From contig NZ_AP022618.1 in NCBI RefSeq assembly GCF_010731615.1, positions 1,302,001 through 1,366,000 of the forward strand: a stretch of DNA of 64,000 bases, given 5' to 3'. The stretch's first letter is position 1. Every line of letters begins with the position of its first letter. The position numbers were made by a program, and so were the translations under genes. Source of the DNA: Mycolicibacterium insubricum. GTDB lineage: Bacteria > Actinomycetota > Actinomycetes > Mycobacteriales > Mycobacteriaceae. The notes below the pieces were generated by a model that did no database searches, was not told the origin of the DNA, and saw nothing but the letters and a program-made list of their open reading frames with translations. Of this stretch, positions 16,554 to 25,148 are shown one piece after another.

Positions 16554-16758
16554 TCGGATGGCGGTGATTCGGTGCCGGGGAATTGTGGCCCGGCACTACG
16601 GAGGAGTGTGCTGAACCCGGGTTTTTGGCGGCTGGAAACCCAGTCTGAATAGCCGAAAAACCTTAGCTGAGCTTGTATTTAGCGACGCTTCCATAAGTGG
16701 CATTCCTCACAGAAATCACTACGCTGTGGTTTGGAACACATCACCGAAGGGGTGCCGC

Positions 16759-16980
16759 ATGGCCGGGTTGAACAACAGGACGTCGCGATCGGGCAACGGC
16801 CTGCCGCCCGCTGCCGGGGGATCGGTGAACGGGGTTCGCCTGCTGCTGGCGATCATGTTCGTCCTCATCGCCATCGCATCCATCACCGGCGTGGTGTTCG
16901 CCGTGATGACCGGTCAGCCGACCGTCGCCGTGGCCATCGGCCTCATCGCCGCCGCGTTCTTCTGTGGCGTGGTCTGTTAG
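16759..16980 (+). CDS. Small hypothetical membrane protein
   Basis: This 73-residue protein starts at ATG 16759 behind GAAGGGG. A polar N-terminus of about 28 residues (NNRTSRSGNGLPPAAGG) precedes two hydrophobic segments at about 28-48 and 53-72, and the protein ends at the membrane. No family is recognised. It is convergent with the following hydrolase gene, four bases away. The 205 bases upstream hold no other gene. Confidence 0.6.
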   Translation: MAGLNNRTSRSGNGLPPAAGGSVNGVRLLLAIMFVLIAIASITGVVFAVMTGQPTVAVAIGLIAAAFFCGVVC

Positions 16981-16983
16981 CGC

Positions 16984-17700
16984 CTAACCGCCCATCAGCT
17001 GACGCCACTGCTCCAGGTTTGACGCGCGGTAGACGTAGTTACTGCGCTTGACCTCTTCCAGCCCGGCGCTGGGTTCGGCCGAATACCAGTGGCCGGGGAA
17101 CACCGTCGGATCACCGGGCAGCCGGGACAGTTGCGCCAGGCTGCGGAACATGTCGTCGGGATTGCCGCCGGGGAAATCGGTACGCCCGCAGCCGTCTAGA
17201 AAGAGCGTGTCGCCGGCCACCAGGCGACCGTCGAGCAGGAAGCACTGACTGCCCGGCGTGTGCCCCGGGGTGTGCAGCAACTCGATGTCGATCGTGCCGA
17301 CCGCCACCGTGTCGCCGTGCTGATGCCCGGTCAGTTCGCTGCCGGCGATGCCCGTCACCTTGGCAACCCAGTCCGCCTCGAGTGCATTGACGTGGACCGG
17401 CACGCTGTGGCGCTCCAGCAGTTCGGCGAGGCCGGCCAGGGTGAACCCCATCATGGTGCCGCCGACGTGGTCGGGGTGGTGATGGGTCACCAGCACTCCG
17501 GACAGCCGCATCCCGTCGGCCTCCAGGATGTCGACGAGGTCGCCAGCCGCGTAGGCCGGATCGACGATCACCGCGTCGCCCGTTTCCCGGTCGCCGATCA
17601 GGTAGGCGAAATTGCGCATCTGGCCGGCGATCATGTCGCCGACGGCGAAGTCGCGCCCGGACAACAGTTGCCGGAAGTACAGACGGTCATCGGAAGGCAT
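16984..17700 (-). CDS. Metallo-beta-lactamase fold hydrolase (glyoxalase II-like)
   Basis: This 238-residue cytoplasmic enzyme has the metal-binding motif THHHPDHVG at residues 72-80, a further histidine in HTPGHTPGS and an aspartate in VAGDTLF, and a late histidine in FPGHWY. These are the ligands of the binuclear site of the glyoxalase II/MBL family. It occupies the place of the Rv0634c glyoxalase II homologue near tRNA-Thr in mycobacteria. A hydroxyacylglutathione hydrolase function is only a family inference, since mycobacteria use mycothiol; a related thioester or persulfide substrate is possible. Confidence 0.85.
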   Translation of the reverse strand: MPSDDRLYFRQLLSGRDFAVGDMIAGQMRNFAYLIGDRETGDAVIVDPAYAAGDLVDILEADGMRLSGVLVTHHHPDHVGGTMMGFTLAGLAELLERHSVPVHVNALEADWVAKVTGIAGSELTGHQHGDTVAVGTIDIELLHTPGHTPGSQCFLLDGRLVAGDTLFLDGCGRTDFPGGNPDDMFRSLAQLSRLPGDPTVFPGHWYSAEPSAGLEEVKRSNYVYRASNLEQWRQLMGG

Positions 17701-17765
17701 CCGCCGAGCCTAGGCCGTGGCTGTGTGAACGCCGCGATCCCGGTCGCAAAAACGGTATCCACGCA

Positions 17766-17800
17766 GGTGCAAAAACCGCACCAACCTTGGTGTTTAACCA
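17766..17800. promoter_or_regulatory. Two short dyads upstream of nsrR (candidate operators)
   Basis: GGTGC at 17766-17770 pairs with GCACC at 17778-17782 across 7 bases, and TGGT at 17788-17791 pairs with ACCA at 17797-17800. They lie 50-90 bases before the nsrR start. Rrf2-family NsrR proteins bind short dyads and often control their own gene; assignment to NsrR here is a guess. Confidence 0.35.
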
Positions 17801-17851
17801 CACAGACAGAAAACTCGCAGCAAAGATGCGGAATTTACTAACGTCTGACTC

Positions 17852-18325
17852 GTGCAGCTGACCCGATTCACCGATCTCGGCCTCCGGGCGATGATGCTGC
17901 TGGCCTCCGGGGAAGCGCGAGACCAGCGGGTCACCACCCGCGGCCTCGCGCTGGCCGCCGACGCCTCGGAGAACCACACCGCCAAAGCCGTTTCCCGGCT
18001 GGCCGAGCTGGGTCTGGTCAACACCCGCCGGGGCCGCACCGGCGGCCTGGAGCTGACCCCCGAGGGCCGCGAGGTGTCGGTGGGCTGGCTGGTCCGCCGG
18101 CTGGAGGGCGACCGCGAGGTCATCGACTGCGCCGGCGGCGGCAACCCGTGCCCCCTGGTCCCCGGCTGCCGGCTGCGCCGCGCACTGTCCGCCGCCAAGG
18201 AAGCCTTCTACGCCGAACTCGACCGCTACACCGTCGGCGACCTGGTGGCCGGCGCACCGCTGCCCGTGGTCTCTCCGCTGGTGGGAGCGCTGCCGCTACC
18301 CGGGCCGACGGCGCGGTTCGGGTGA
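17852..18325 (+). CDS. nsrR: Rrf2-family, NsrR-type nitric-oxide-sensing repressor
   Basis: This 157-residue DNA-binding protein starts at GTG 17852. The N-terminal winged helix is typical of Rrf2 regulators (MQLTRFTDLGLRAMMLLA, NHTAKAVSRLAELGLV). Cys93, Cys100 and Cys106 in DCAGGGNPCPLVPGC have the spacing of the NsrR iron-sulfur ligands. NO disrupts the cluster and relieves repression. The flavohaemoglobin gene 76 bases downstream is the usual NsrR target, as in Streptomyces. The C-terminal 35 residues are Pro/Leu/Val rich and unordered-looking. Confidence 0.88.
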   Translation: MQLTRFTDLGLRAMMLLASGEARDQRVTTRGLALAADASENHTAKAVSRLAELGLVNTRRGRTGGLELTPEGREVSVGWLVRRLEGDREVIDCAGGGNPCPLVPGCRLRRALSAAKEAFYAELDRYTVGDLVAGAPLPVVSPLVGALPLPGPTARFG

Positions 18326-18401
18326 CGGACCCGGAAGCACAAGACCTGCAACACAGCTGAAAACAGAACACCAAAACAGAAGATCAACGAAAGGATCCGC
18401 C

Positions 18402-19619
18402 ATGACCACCGCAGCCAAACCGCTCGAGCTGTCGCCGCAGCACGCCGAGGTCGTCGCCGCGACACTGCCTCTGGTGGGCGCGCACGTCGGCGAGATCACC
18501 AGCTGCTTCTACGGCCGGATGTTCGGTGCGCGCCCGGAGCTGCTGCGCAACCTGTTCAACCGGGGCAACCAGGCCCAGGGCGCCCAGCAGCGGGCGCTGG
18601 CCGCCTCCATCGCTACCTTCGCCACCCACCTCGTCGACCCGGATCTGCCGCACCCGGCCGACATGCTGGGCCGGATCGCGCACAAGCACACCTCGCTGGG
18701 CATCGTCGCCGAGCAGTACCCGATCGTGCACGAGCACCTGTTCGCCGCGATCGTCGAGGTGCTGGGCGCCGACGTCGTCACCGCGGAGGTCGCCGAGGCC
18801 TGGGACCGGGTGTACTGGATCATGGCCGACACCCTCATCGCGCTGGAAAACGATCTGTACCGGGGTGCCGGTGTGGACGCCGGCGACGTGTACCGCCGGC
18901 TGCGGGTGACCGGGCGCGTCGACGACCCGTCGGGCGCGGTGCTGGTCACCGTCGACTGCGGAGCGCATGTCGCGGCACCGGCGCAGTACGTGTCGGTGGG
19001 CGTGACCCTGCCCGACGGCGCCCGTCAGCTGCGCCAGTACAGCCTGACCGGCATCTCGGAGACCGAGCTGACCTTTGCCGTCAAGCCGGTGCCGGCGACC
19101 GGCGATGCCCCGGCCGGCGAGGTGTCCAACTGGATCCGGGACAACCTGCGGGTCGGTGACCTGCTCGACGTGACGGTCCCGTTCGGCGACCTGCCCACCC
19201 CCGGTGCCGGGTCCGTCGCGCTCATCTCGGCGGGCATCGGCGTCACGCCGATGATCTCGCTGCTGGAGTACCTGGTCCAGCGCGCGCCGCAGACCCCCGT
19301 GCGGGTACTGCACGCCGACCGCTCCGACGAGGCCCACCCGCTGCGCCAGCAGCAGCGCGAGCTCGTCGGGCAGCTGCCCAACGCCACCCTCGACGTCTGG
19401 TACGAGGACGGTGTCGTCGCGGGCAGCCCCGGCGCGCATCCGGGCCGGATGAACCTCGACGGCGTCGACCTCGCGGAGGACTGCCACGTCTACCTGTGCG
19501 GTCCGGACGCATTCGTGCAGGCCGTCCGGGCTCAGTTGGTCGGTCCCGACGGCAAGGGCCTGGCCGCCGAACGGGTGCACTGCGAGCTGTTCAGCCCCAA
19601 CGACTGGCTGCTCTCCTGA
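18402..19619 (+). CDS. hmp: Flavohaemoglobin (nitric oxide dioxygenase)
   Basis: This 405-residue protein oxidises NO to nitrate using O2 and NAD(P)H. Residues 1-140 are the globin domain, with the probable haem ligand His96 in AHKHTSLG and the pattern EQYPIVHEHL. Residues 150-255 form the FAD domain with LRQYSLTG. The rest is the NAD domain with ISAGIGVTPMISLLEY and a C-terminal VYLCGPDAFV. This layout is that of classical type I flavohaemoglobins. The start has AAAGGA upstream. It forms a detoxification pair with nsrR. A large hairpin follows. Confidence 0.93.
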   Translation: MTTAAKPLELSPQHAEVVAATLPLVGAHVGEITSCFYGRMFGARPELLRNLFNRGNQAQGAQQRALAASIATFATHLVDPDLPHPADMLGRIAHKHTSLGIVAEQYPIVHEHLFAAIVEVLGADVVTAEVAEAWDRVYWIMADTLIALENDLYRGAGVDAGDVYRRLRVTGRVDDPSGAVLVTVDCGAHVAAPAQYVSVGVTLPDGARQLRQYSLTGISETELTFAVKPVPATGDAPAGEVSNWIRDNLRVGDLLDVTVPFGDLPTPGAGSVALISAGIGVTPMISLLEYLVQRAPQTPVRVLHADRSDEAHPLRQQQRELVGQLPNATLDVWYEDGVVAGSPGAHPGRMNLDGVDLAEDCHVYLCGPDAFVQAVRAQLVGPDGKGLAAERVHCELFSPNDWLLS

Positions 19620-19641
19620 TACCTGGGGCGTGAAGCTGCAG

Positions 19642-19674
19642 GGCCGGGACCGGCGGGCGACGCCGGTCCCGGCC
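19642..19674 (+). terminator. GC-rich hairpin terminator after hmp
   Basis: A perfect 14-bp stem, GGCCGGGACCGGCG at 19642-19655 and CGCCGGTCCCGGCC at 19661-19674, encloses a 5-base loop and has no T tract. U-poor hairpins of this kind are common at mycobacterial gene ends. It separates hmp from the tRNA pair. Confidence 0.65.
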
Positions 19675-19775
19675 TCCGCCGTGGTGGTTTGACCAGCGGT
19701 TTGGTGTAGCAAAGCCGCACCCTGTAACCTGCTTAAGGCTCATCCGGCAGCGCCCGGGCGGAGCTGGTAAGACTT

Positions 19776-19848
19776 GCCCCCTTAGCTCAGTCGGTAGAGC
19801 GTTTCCATGGTAAGGAAAAGGTCAACGGTTCGATTCCGTTAGGGGGCT
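19776..19848 (+). tRNA. tRNA-Thr (GGT)
   Basis: A 73-base cloverleaf has acceptor GCCCCCT/AGGGGGC, D arm TAGCTCAGTCGGTAGAGC, anticodon loop ATGGTAA (anticodon GGT) within stem TTTCC/GGAAA, and T arm with GGTTCGATTCC. It is followed 38 bases later by tRNA-Met, the same pair found before rpmG and hadA in other mycobacteria. Confidence 0.95.
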
Positions 19849-19886
19849 CGGTGGACGCGCGGCGGAGCGCCGCCCGCGGCTATCGG

Positions 19887-19960
19887 GGCGGTGTAGCTCA
19901 GCTGGTTAGAGCGCACGACTCATAATCGTGAGGTCGGGAGATCGAGCCTCCCCACCGCTA
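19887..19960 (+). tRNA. tRNA-Met (CAT), elongator type
   Basis: A 74-base cloverleaf has acceptor GGCGGTG/CACCGCT (first pair G-U), D arm GTAGCTCAGCTGGTTAGAGC, anticodon loop CTCATAA with anticodon CAT in stem CACGA/TCGTG, and T arm ending in a TCGAGCC-type loop. It lacks the three G-C pairs of initiator tRNA, so it is elongator Met. rpmG begins 35 bases downstream. Confidence 0.93.
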
Positions 19961-19995
19961 CAGGACAACCGAGAACGTGAAAGAGGGCGAGCAAC

Positions 19996-20163
19996 GTGGC
20001 CTCCAGTACCGATGTGCGGCCGAAGATCACTTTGGCCTGCGAGGTGTGCAAGCACCGCAACTACATCACCAAGAAGAACCGTCGCAACGACCCGGATCGG
20101 CTGGAACTGAAGAAGTTCTGCCCGAACTGCGGCAAGCATCAGGGTCACCGCGAATCCCGCTGA
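19996..20163 (+). CDS. rpmG: 50S ribosomal protein L33
   Basis: This 55-residue protein starts at GTG ([18 protein letters not shown]). Cys residues in ACEVC and FCPNC form the two CxxC pairs of a zinc-binding L33. The basic core [20 protein letters not shown] is characteristic. It lies between tRNA-Met and hadA as in other mycobacteria, where it is called rpmG2. Confidence 0.93.
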   Translation: MASSTDVRPKITLACEVCKHRNYITKKNRRNDPDRLELKKFCPNCGKHQGHRESR

Positions 20164-20232
20164 TCCACGCCGGGCCCGTCGCCCGAGGGGTATCGGCAGG
20201 CCTGCTGACGACGAGTAGGTAGGTGTACATCC

Positions 20233-20709
20233 GTGTTGAGTGACGACCTGGTCGGCTATCACTTCCGCTATCCCGACCACTACGAGGTGGAGCGCGAGAA
20301 GATCCGCGAGTTCGCGGCCGCGGTCAAGGCCACCGACGCGCCCTTCCACGATGACGATGCGGCGGTCGGGCTCGGGTTCCCCGGGCTCCTCGCACCCCCG
20401 ACCTTCGCCTCAATGCTCGGTTACCTGGCGCAGACGGGGATGTTCGACGCCGCCGGGATCGCACTCACCGACGCCCAGATCGTTCAGGTGGATCAAGAGT
20501 TCAAGTACCTGCGGCCCATCCACGTCGGCGACAGCCTGTACGCCGACGTGACGGTGCAGTCCATCCGGCACGCGCACGGAACGGACCTCATTGTGCTCAA
20601 GACCGTCATCACCGACGGTGACGGCGCCGCAGTTCAGGAGACCTACACCACCTTGGCGGGGCGTAGCGAGGAAAACGGAGAGAGTGGTTTCAGCGATGGC
20701 ACTGCGTAG
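20233..20709 (+). CDS. hadA: (3R)-hydroxyacyl-ACP dehydratase subunit HadA
   Basis: This 158-residue hotdog-fold protein starts at GTG 20233. HadA is the substrate-binding, non-catalytic subunit that pairs with HadB in the FAS-II cycle extending mycolic-acid precursors. Features include the N-terminal YHFRYPDHYEVEREKIREF and the central QIVQVDQEFKYLRPIHVGD typical of HadA/HadC. The catalytic D/H pair of HadB is absent. Its end overlaps hadB by 14 bases. Confidence 0.93.
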   Translation: MLSDDLVGYHFRYPDHYEVEREKIREFAAAVKATDAPFHDDDAAVGLGFPGLLAPPTFASMLGYLAQTGMFDAAGIALTDAQIVQVDQEFKYLRPIHVGDSLYADVTVQSIRHAHGTDLIVLKTVITDGDGAAVQETYTTLAGRSEENGESGFSDGTA

Positions 20710-21127
20710 TTTCGATTCGGTCAAAGTCGGCGACCCGCTGCCGGAGAAGGTCTACCCGCTGACCCGGCAGGACCTGGTGAACTACGCCGGCGTGTCCGGT
20801 GACCTGAACCCGATCCACTGGGACGACGAGATCGCCCGGATGGTCGGGCTGGAAGACGGCGCGATCGCCCACGGCATGCTCACCATGGGCATCGGTGGCG
20901 GCTATGTCACCGAGTGGGTCGGCGACCCGGCCGCGGTCACCGAGTACAACGTGCGTTTCACCAGCTTCGTGACCGTCCCCAACGACGGCGTCGGCACCGA
21001 GCTCGTCTTCAACGGGCGGGTGAAGTCCGTCGACCCCGAGACCAAGACGGTCACCGTGGCGCTGTCTGCCACCACGGGCGGGAAGAAGATCTTCGGCCGC
21101 GCGGTCGCGTCGGCGAAGTTGGCGTAA
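20696..21127 (+). CDS. hadB: (3R)-hydroxyacyl-ACP dehydratase catalytic subunit HadB
   Basis: This 143-residue protein starts at ATG 20696 within the end of hadA; an earlier in-frame start would be unusually long. The hydratase motif GVSGDLNPIHWDDEIA carries the catalytic Asp36 and His41, and the protein ends AVASAKLA as in other mycobacterial HadB. It dehydrates 3-hydroxyacyl-AcpM in complex with HadA or HadC. hadC follows after two bases. Confidence 0.95.
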   Translation: MALRSFDSVKVGDPLPEKVYPLTRQDLVNYAGVSGDLNPIHWDDEIARMVGLEDGAIAHGMLTMGIGGGYVTEWVGDPAAVTEYNVRFTSFVTVPNDGVGTELVFNGRVKSVDPETKTVTVALSATTGGKKIFGRAVASAKLA

Positions 21128-21129
21128 CC

Positions 21130-21603
21130 ATGGCGCTGAACCTCGACGTCGTCGGCATGGAGCACAAGTACTCCCGCACCTTTGTGGTGGGGCGGGAGCA
21201 GATCCGTGAGTTCGCCAAGGCGATCAAGTGCGACAACCCGGTCAGCCAGGATCTGGAGGCGGCCGCCGAGGCCGGACACGACGGGCTGATGGCGCCGGTC
21301 ACCTTCTCCGCGGTGATGGCGTTGCTGGTGCAGAAGGAATTCTTCCGGGTGCACGACTTCGGGGTCGACACCATGCAGATCGTCCAGACCGACCAGCGCT
21401 TCGTGTTCCACAAGCCCCTCAAGGAGGGCGACGAGCTGTCCTGCTGGTTCGTCGTCGAGACGCACAAGGAGTCCTTCGGCGTCGACATCGTCACCAGCCG
21501 CAATGTGGTGCGCAATCAGGAGGGTGAGATGGTGCTGGAAGCATTCACCACCCTGATGGGCCGGGACTCCGAGGCGATGGCCGATATCAAGCTCAGCCTC
21601 TGA
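21130..21603 (+). CDS. hadC: (3R)-hydroxyacyl-ACP dehydratase subunit HadC
   Basis: This 157-residue paralogue of HadA starts at ATG 21130. It carries VGREQIREFAKAIKCDNPV and QIVQTDQRFVFHKPLKEGD, the HadC forms of the family motifs, and ends in LMGRDSEAMADIKLSL. Like HadA it lacks the catalytic pair, and it forms the HadBC dehydratase used for longer meromycolate chains. It is the last gene of the rpmG-hadABC operon before tRNA-Trp. Confidence 0.92.
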   Translation: MALNLDVVGMEHKYSRTFVVGREQIREFAKAIKCDNPVSQDLEAAAEAGHDGLMAPVTFSAVMALLVQKEFFRVHDFGVDTMQIVQTDQRFVFHKPLKEGDELSCWFVVETHKESFGVDIVTSRNVVRNQEGEMVLEAFTTLMGRDSEAMADIKLSL

Positions 21604-21635
21604 CCGGGGATTTCGGTCTGAGGCTGCGATCGGGG

Positions 21636-21641
21636 TATACT
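21636..21641 (+). promoter_or_regulatory. Probable extended -10 element before tRNA-Trp
   Basis: GGGTATACT, with TATACT at 21636-21641, resembles a strong SigA extended -10. It lies about 105 bases before tRNA-Trp and 250 bases before secE. No good -35 is visible at 16-18 bases, so the call is tentative. Confidence 0.4.
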
Positions 21642-21745
21642 CGGCCCTCGGGGTTCTCCCAGGACATGCGCGCTGTCCGGCGGTTCGAATTGTGGACCGA
21701 TCGGAGAGCGCGCGAGTTTTGTGGGCAACCCCACGAGATCGACAG

Positions 21746-21818
<73 letters not shown>

Positions 21819-21893
21819 CATAACGAAATATTGCCATTGGTGCACAGACGGTTCTGGACACCAGCCGACGGGGTTCGACGAAGGAGCGAGCGG

Positions 21894-22352
21894 GTGAGCG
21901 ACGAGCGCGACGCGGCCGACGAAGTCGGCGGTGCCGACGACACCGACGACGCTCCGGTGTCGTCCTGGAAGCCCGGCGACGACGCACCGGCGGCGCCGGT
22001 CCGGCCCACCGGCAAGCGTTCTCGGCAGCGTGCCGCCACCGCGGTCGTCGACGACGAGTCCGAGGGCGAGGCCGATGACGACGAGGGTGCCGGCGCCACC
22101 AAGACGGTGACCAAGAAGCAGCCGAAGACGCGCGCCAAGAAGGCCAAGACCGGACCGTCGCGCAACCCGATCATGTTCGTCATCAACTACCTCAAGCAGG
22201 TGGTTGCCGAGCTGCGCAAGGTCATCTGGCCGAACCGCAACCAGATGGTCACCTACACCGTCGTGGTCCTGGTGTTCCTGGTGTTCATGACGGCGCTGAT
22301 CAGCCTGTCCGATCTGGGCCTGGCGCAATTGGTGCTGAAGGTGTTCGGCTGA
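21894..22352 (+). CDS. secE: Preprotein translocase subunit SecE
   Basis: This 152-residue protein starts at GTG 21894 with AAGGAG seven bases upstream; a longer frame would run into tRNA-Trp. The first 80 residues are acidic, Ala/Asp/Glu rich and probably unstructured, an extension common in mycobacteria. The conserved part, residues about 85-150, carries the amphipathic helix [15 protein letters not shown] followed by the single membrane span [17 protein letters not shown]. SecE stabilises SecY in the translocon. It is followed by nusG. Confidence 0.93.
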   Translation: MSDERDAADEVGGADDTDDAPVSSWKPGDDAPAAPVRPTGKRSRQRAATAVVDDESEGEADDDEGAGATKTVTKKQPKTRAKKAKTGPSRNPIMFVINYLKQVVAELRKVIWPNRNQMVTYTVVVLVFLVFMTALISLSDLGLAQLVLKVFG

Positions 22353-22376
22353 CCGCCCGGCGGCGCCGACCACTGA

Positions 22377-23142
<766 letters not shown>

Positions 23143-23165
23143 TTTAGGAAAGGAAACACCCCCCA

Positions 23166-23594
23166 ATGGCCCCGAAGAAGAAGGTCACCGGGCTGATCAA
23201 GCTGCAGATCCAGGCCGGGCAGGCCAACCCCGCCCCGCCCGTCGGCCCTGCGTTGGGTCAGCACGGCGTCAACATCATGGAGTTCTGCAAGGCGTACAAC
23301 GCCGCGACCGAGTCGCAGCGCGGCAACGTCATCCCGGTGGAGATCACCGTCTACGAGGATCGCAGCTTCACCTTCGCCCTGAAGACCCCGCCCGCCGCCA
23401 GGCTGCTGCTCAAGGCCGCCGGTGTGCAGAAGGGCTCCGGCGAGCCGCATAAGACCAAGGTCGCCAAGGTGAGCTGGGATCAGGTGCGCGAGATCGCCGA
23501 GACCAAGAAGGAAGATCTCAACGCCAACGACATCGACGCCGCCGCCAAGATCATCGCCGGCACCGCGCGTTCGATGGGCATCACCGTCGAATAA
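23166..23594 (+). CDS. rplK: 50S ribosomal protein L11
   Basis: This 142-residue protein has the L11 hallmarks: N-terminal [19 protein letters not shown], the proline-rich [20 protein letters not shown] thiostrepton-site region, and the C-terminal RNA-binding domain ending [12 protein letters not shown]. The ATG follows AGGAAAGGAAAC. It pairs with rplA downstream across 151 bases that contain a short hairpin, GGGCC at 23696-23700 and GGCCC at 23707-23711. Confidence 0.96.
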   Translation: MAPKKKVTGLIKLQIQAGQANPAPPVGPALGQHGVNIMEFCKAYNAATESQRGNVIPVEITVYEDRSFTFALKTPPAARLLLKAAGVQKGSGEPHKTKVAKVSWDQVREIAETKKEDLNANDIDAAAKIIAGTARSMGITVE

Positions 23595-23745
23595 CCCGAG
23601 CGACGCTCGACACCGTCGAGTGAGAACTCACGCACGAAAAGTTCGAGTGGATGCCCCGCGTGGCGTCTGACTCAACGCAACAGGAAGCAGTGGGAGGGCC
23701 CGCTTCGGCCCGCAAACCACGACCTTGAGAAATCAGGAGAACGCA

Positions 23746-24456
23746 ATGAGCAAGAACAGCAAGGCATACCGCGAGGCCGCCGCCAAGATCGACAAGACCA
23801 AGCTGTACACCCCGCTGGAGGCCGCGAAGCTGGCCAAGGAGACCTCGTCGAAGAACCAGGACTCGACCGTTGAGGTCGCGATCCGGCTCGGCGTGGACCC
23901 CCGCAAAGCCGACCAGATGGTGCGCGGCACCGTGAACCTGCCGCACGGCACCGGTAAGACCGCCCGGGTTGCGGTGTTCGCGGTCGGCGAGAAGGCCGAG
24001 GCCGCGATCGCCGCCGGCGCCGATGTGGTCGGCAGCGACGACCTGATCGAGAAGATCCAGGGCGGATTCCTGGACTTCGACGCCGCGATCGCCACCCCGG
24101 ACCAGATGGCCAAGGTCGGCCGGATCGCCCGCGTGCTGGGCCCGCGCGGCCTGATGCCCAACCCCAAGACCGGCACCGTCACCCCGGACGTCGCCAAGGC
24201 GGTTTCCGACATCAAGGGCGGCAAGATCAACTTCCGCGTCGACAAGCAGGCCAACCTGCACTTCGTCATCGGCAAGGCGTCGTTCGACGACACCAAGCTG
24301 GCCGAGAACTACGGCGCCGCGCTGGATGAGATCCTGCGCGCCAAGCCGTCGTCGTCCAAGGGCCGCTACCTGAAGAAGGTCGTCGTCTCGACGACCACCG
24401 GCCCCGGCATCCCGGTCGACCCGGCTGTCACCCGGAATTTCGTCGAAGAGGCATAG
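23746..24456 (+). CDS. rplA: 50S ribosomal protein L1
   Basis: This 236-residue protein starts at ATG 23746 behind AGGAGA. It carries the two-domain L1 pattern: [31 protein letters not shown], the signature [16 protein letters not shown], and C-terminal [19 protein letters not shown]1 binds 23S rRNA in the exit-site stalk and can repress its own mRNA in bacteria; the leader before it may be such a site, but no rRNA mimic was verified. Confidence 0.96.
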   Translation: MSKNSKAYREAAAKIDKTKLYTPLEAAKLAKETSSKNQDSTVEVAIRLGVDPRKADQMVRGTVNLPHGTGKTARVAVFAVGEKAEAAIAAGADVVGSDDLIEKIQGGFLDFDAAIATPDQMAKVGRIARVLGPRGLMPNPKTGTVTPDVAKAVSDIKGGKINFRVDKQANLHFVIGKASFDDTKLAENYGAALDEILRAKPSSSKGRYLKKVVVSTTTGPGIPVDPAVTRNFVEEA

Positions 24457-24464
24457 ATCTACGC

Positions 24465-25142
24465 ATGCCGATTGTGGACCTGTTGCGATTGACCCGCCGT
24501 TTGGCGCGCAGCAGGTCCACATTCGTCTGCGCGGCGGCCGCCGCGGCGACGTTGAACCCGGCCGTGGCAACCGCCGAGCCGACCGCGGCCGAGGCCGGGT
24601 TCGTCGAGATCCACCGGGTGGTGCCGGACGCCGTTGTCGACCTGCGCTACGCCACCACGGACAATTTCACCGGCACGCAGCTCTACCCGACGGGCGCGCA
24701 GTGCCTGGTGCACGAATCCCTGGCCCCGGGCCTGACGACGGCGGCCGCGGCGCTGCGCGCACAGGGCGCCCGGTTGGTGTTCTGGGACTGCTACCGGCCG
24801 CATTCGGTTCAGGTGAAGATGTTCCAGGTGGTGCCCGACCCGAACTGGGTGGCCAAGCCCGGAACCAGTGCCCGCAGCCACACCGCGGGGCGCTCGGTGG
24901 ACGTCACCCTGGTCGACGCCGCGGGCCGGCTGCTCGACATGGGTACCGGGTTCGACGACTTCAGCCCGCGGGCACTGGCCTACGCCACCGACGGGGTGAG
25001 CGCGGCGGCGCAGGCCAACCGGGCGCTGCTACGCCAGGCGATGGCCGCCGGCGGGCTCAGCGTGTACTCGGGGGAGTGGTGGCACTTCGACGGGCCGGGC
25101 GCGGCGGTCGACCGCCCGATCCTCGAGGTGCCGCTCGTCTAG
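24465..25142 (+). CDS. VanX-like D-alanyl-D-alanine dipeptidase (M15D), secreted
   Basis: This 225-residue protein has an N-terminal hydrophobic Ala-rich export signal, residues about 15-37, with a cleavage region ATAEP. The M15 zinc ligands are present: His139 and Asp146 in RSHTAGRSVDVTL, and Glu204 and His207 in SGEWWHFDG. Arg111 in CYRPHSV matches the VanX transition-state arginine. The fold would cleave D-Ala-D-Ala or related peptides in the periplasm. The export signal argues for cell-wall recycling rather than the cytosolic role of resistance VanX. It follows rplA by only eight bases, without a good ribosome binding site. Confidence 0.85.
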   Translation: MPIVDLLRLTRRLARSRSTFVCAAAAAATLNPAVATAEPTAAEAGFVEIHRVVPDAVVDLRYATTDNFTGTQLYPTGAQCLVHESLAPGLTTAAAALRAQGARLVFWDCYRPHSVQVKMFQVVPDPNWVAKPGTSARSHTAGRSVDVTLVDAAGRLLDMGTGFDDFSPRALAYATDGVSAAAQANRALLRQAMAAGGLSVYSGEWWHFDGPGAAVDRPILEVPLV

Positions 25143-25148
25143 CGAGTC

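Noticed and set aside
16759..16980. Toxin or holin role for the small membrane protein
   Set aside because: It is only a two-span hydrophobic protein without neighbours that suggest an antitoxin or lysis function; no role is assigned.
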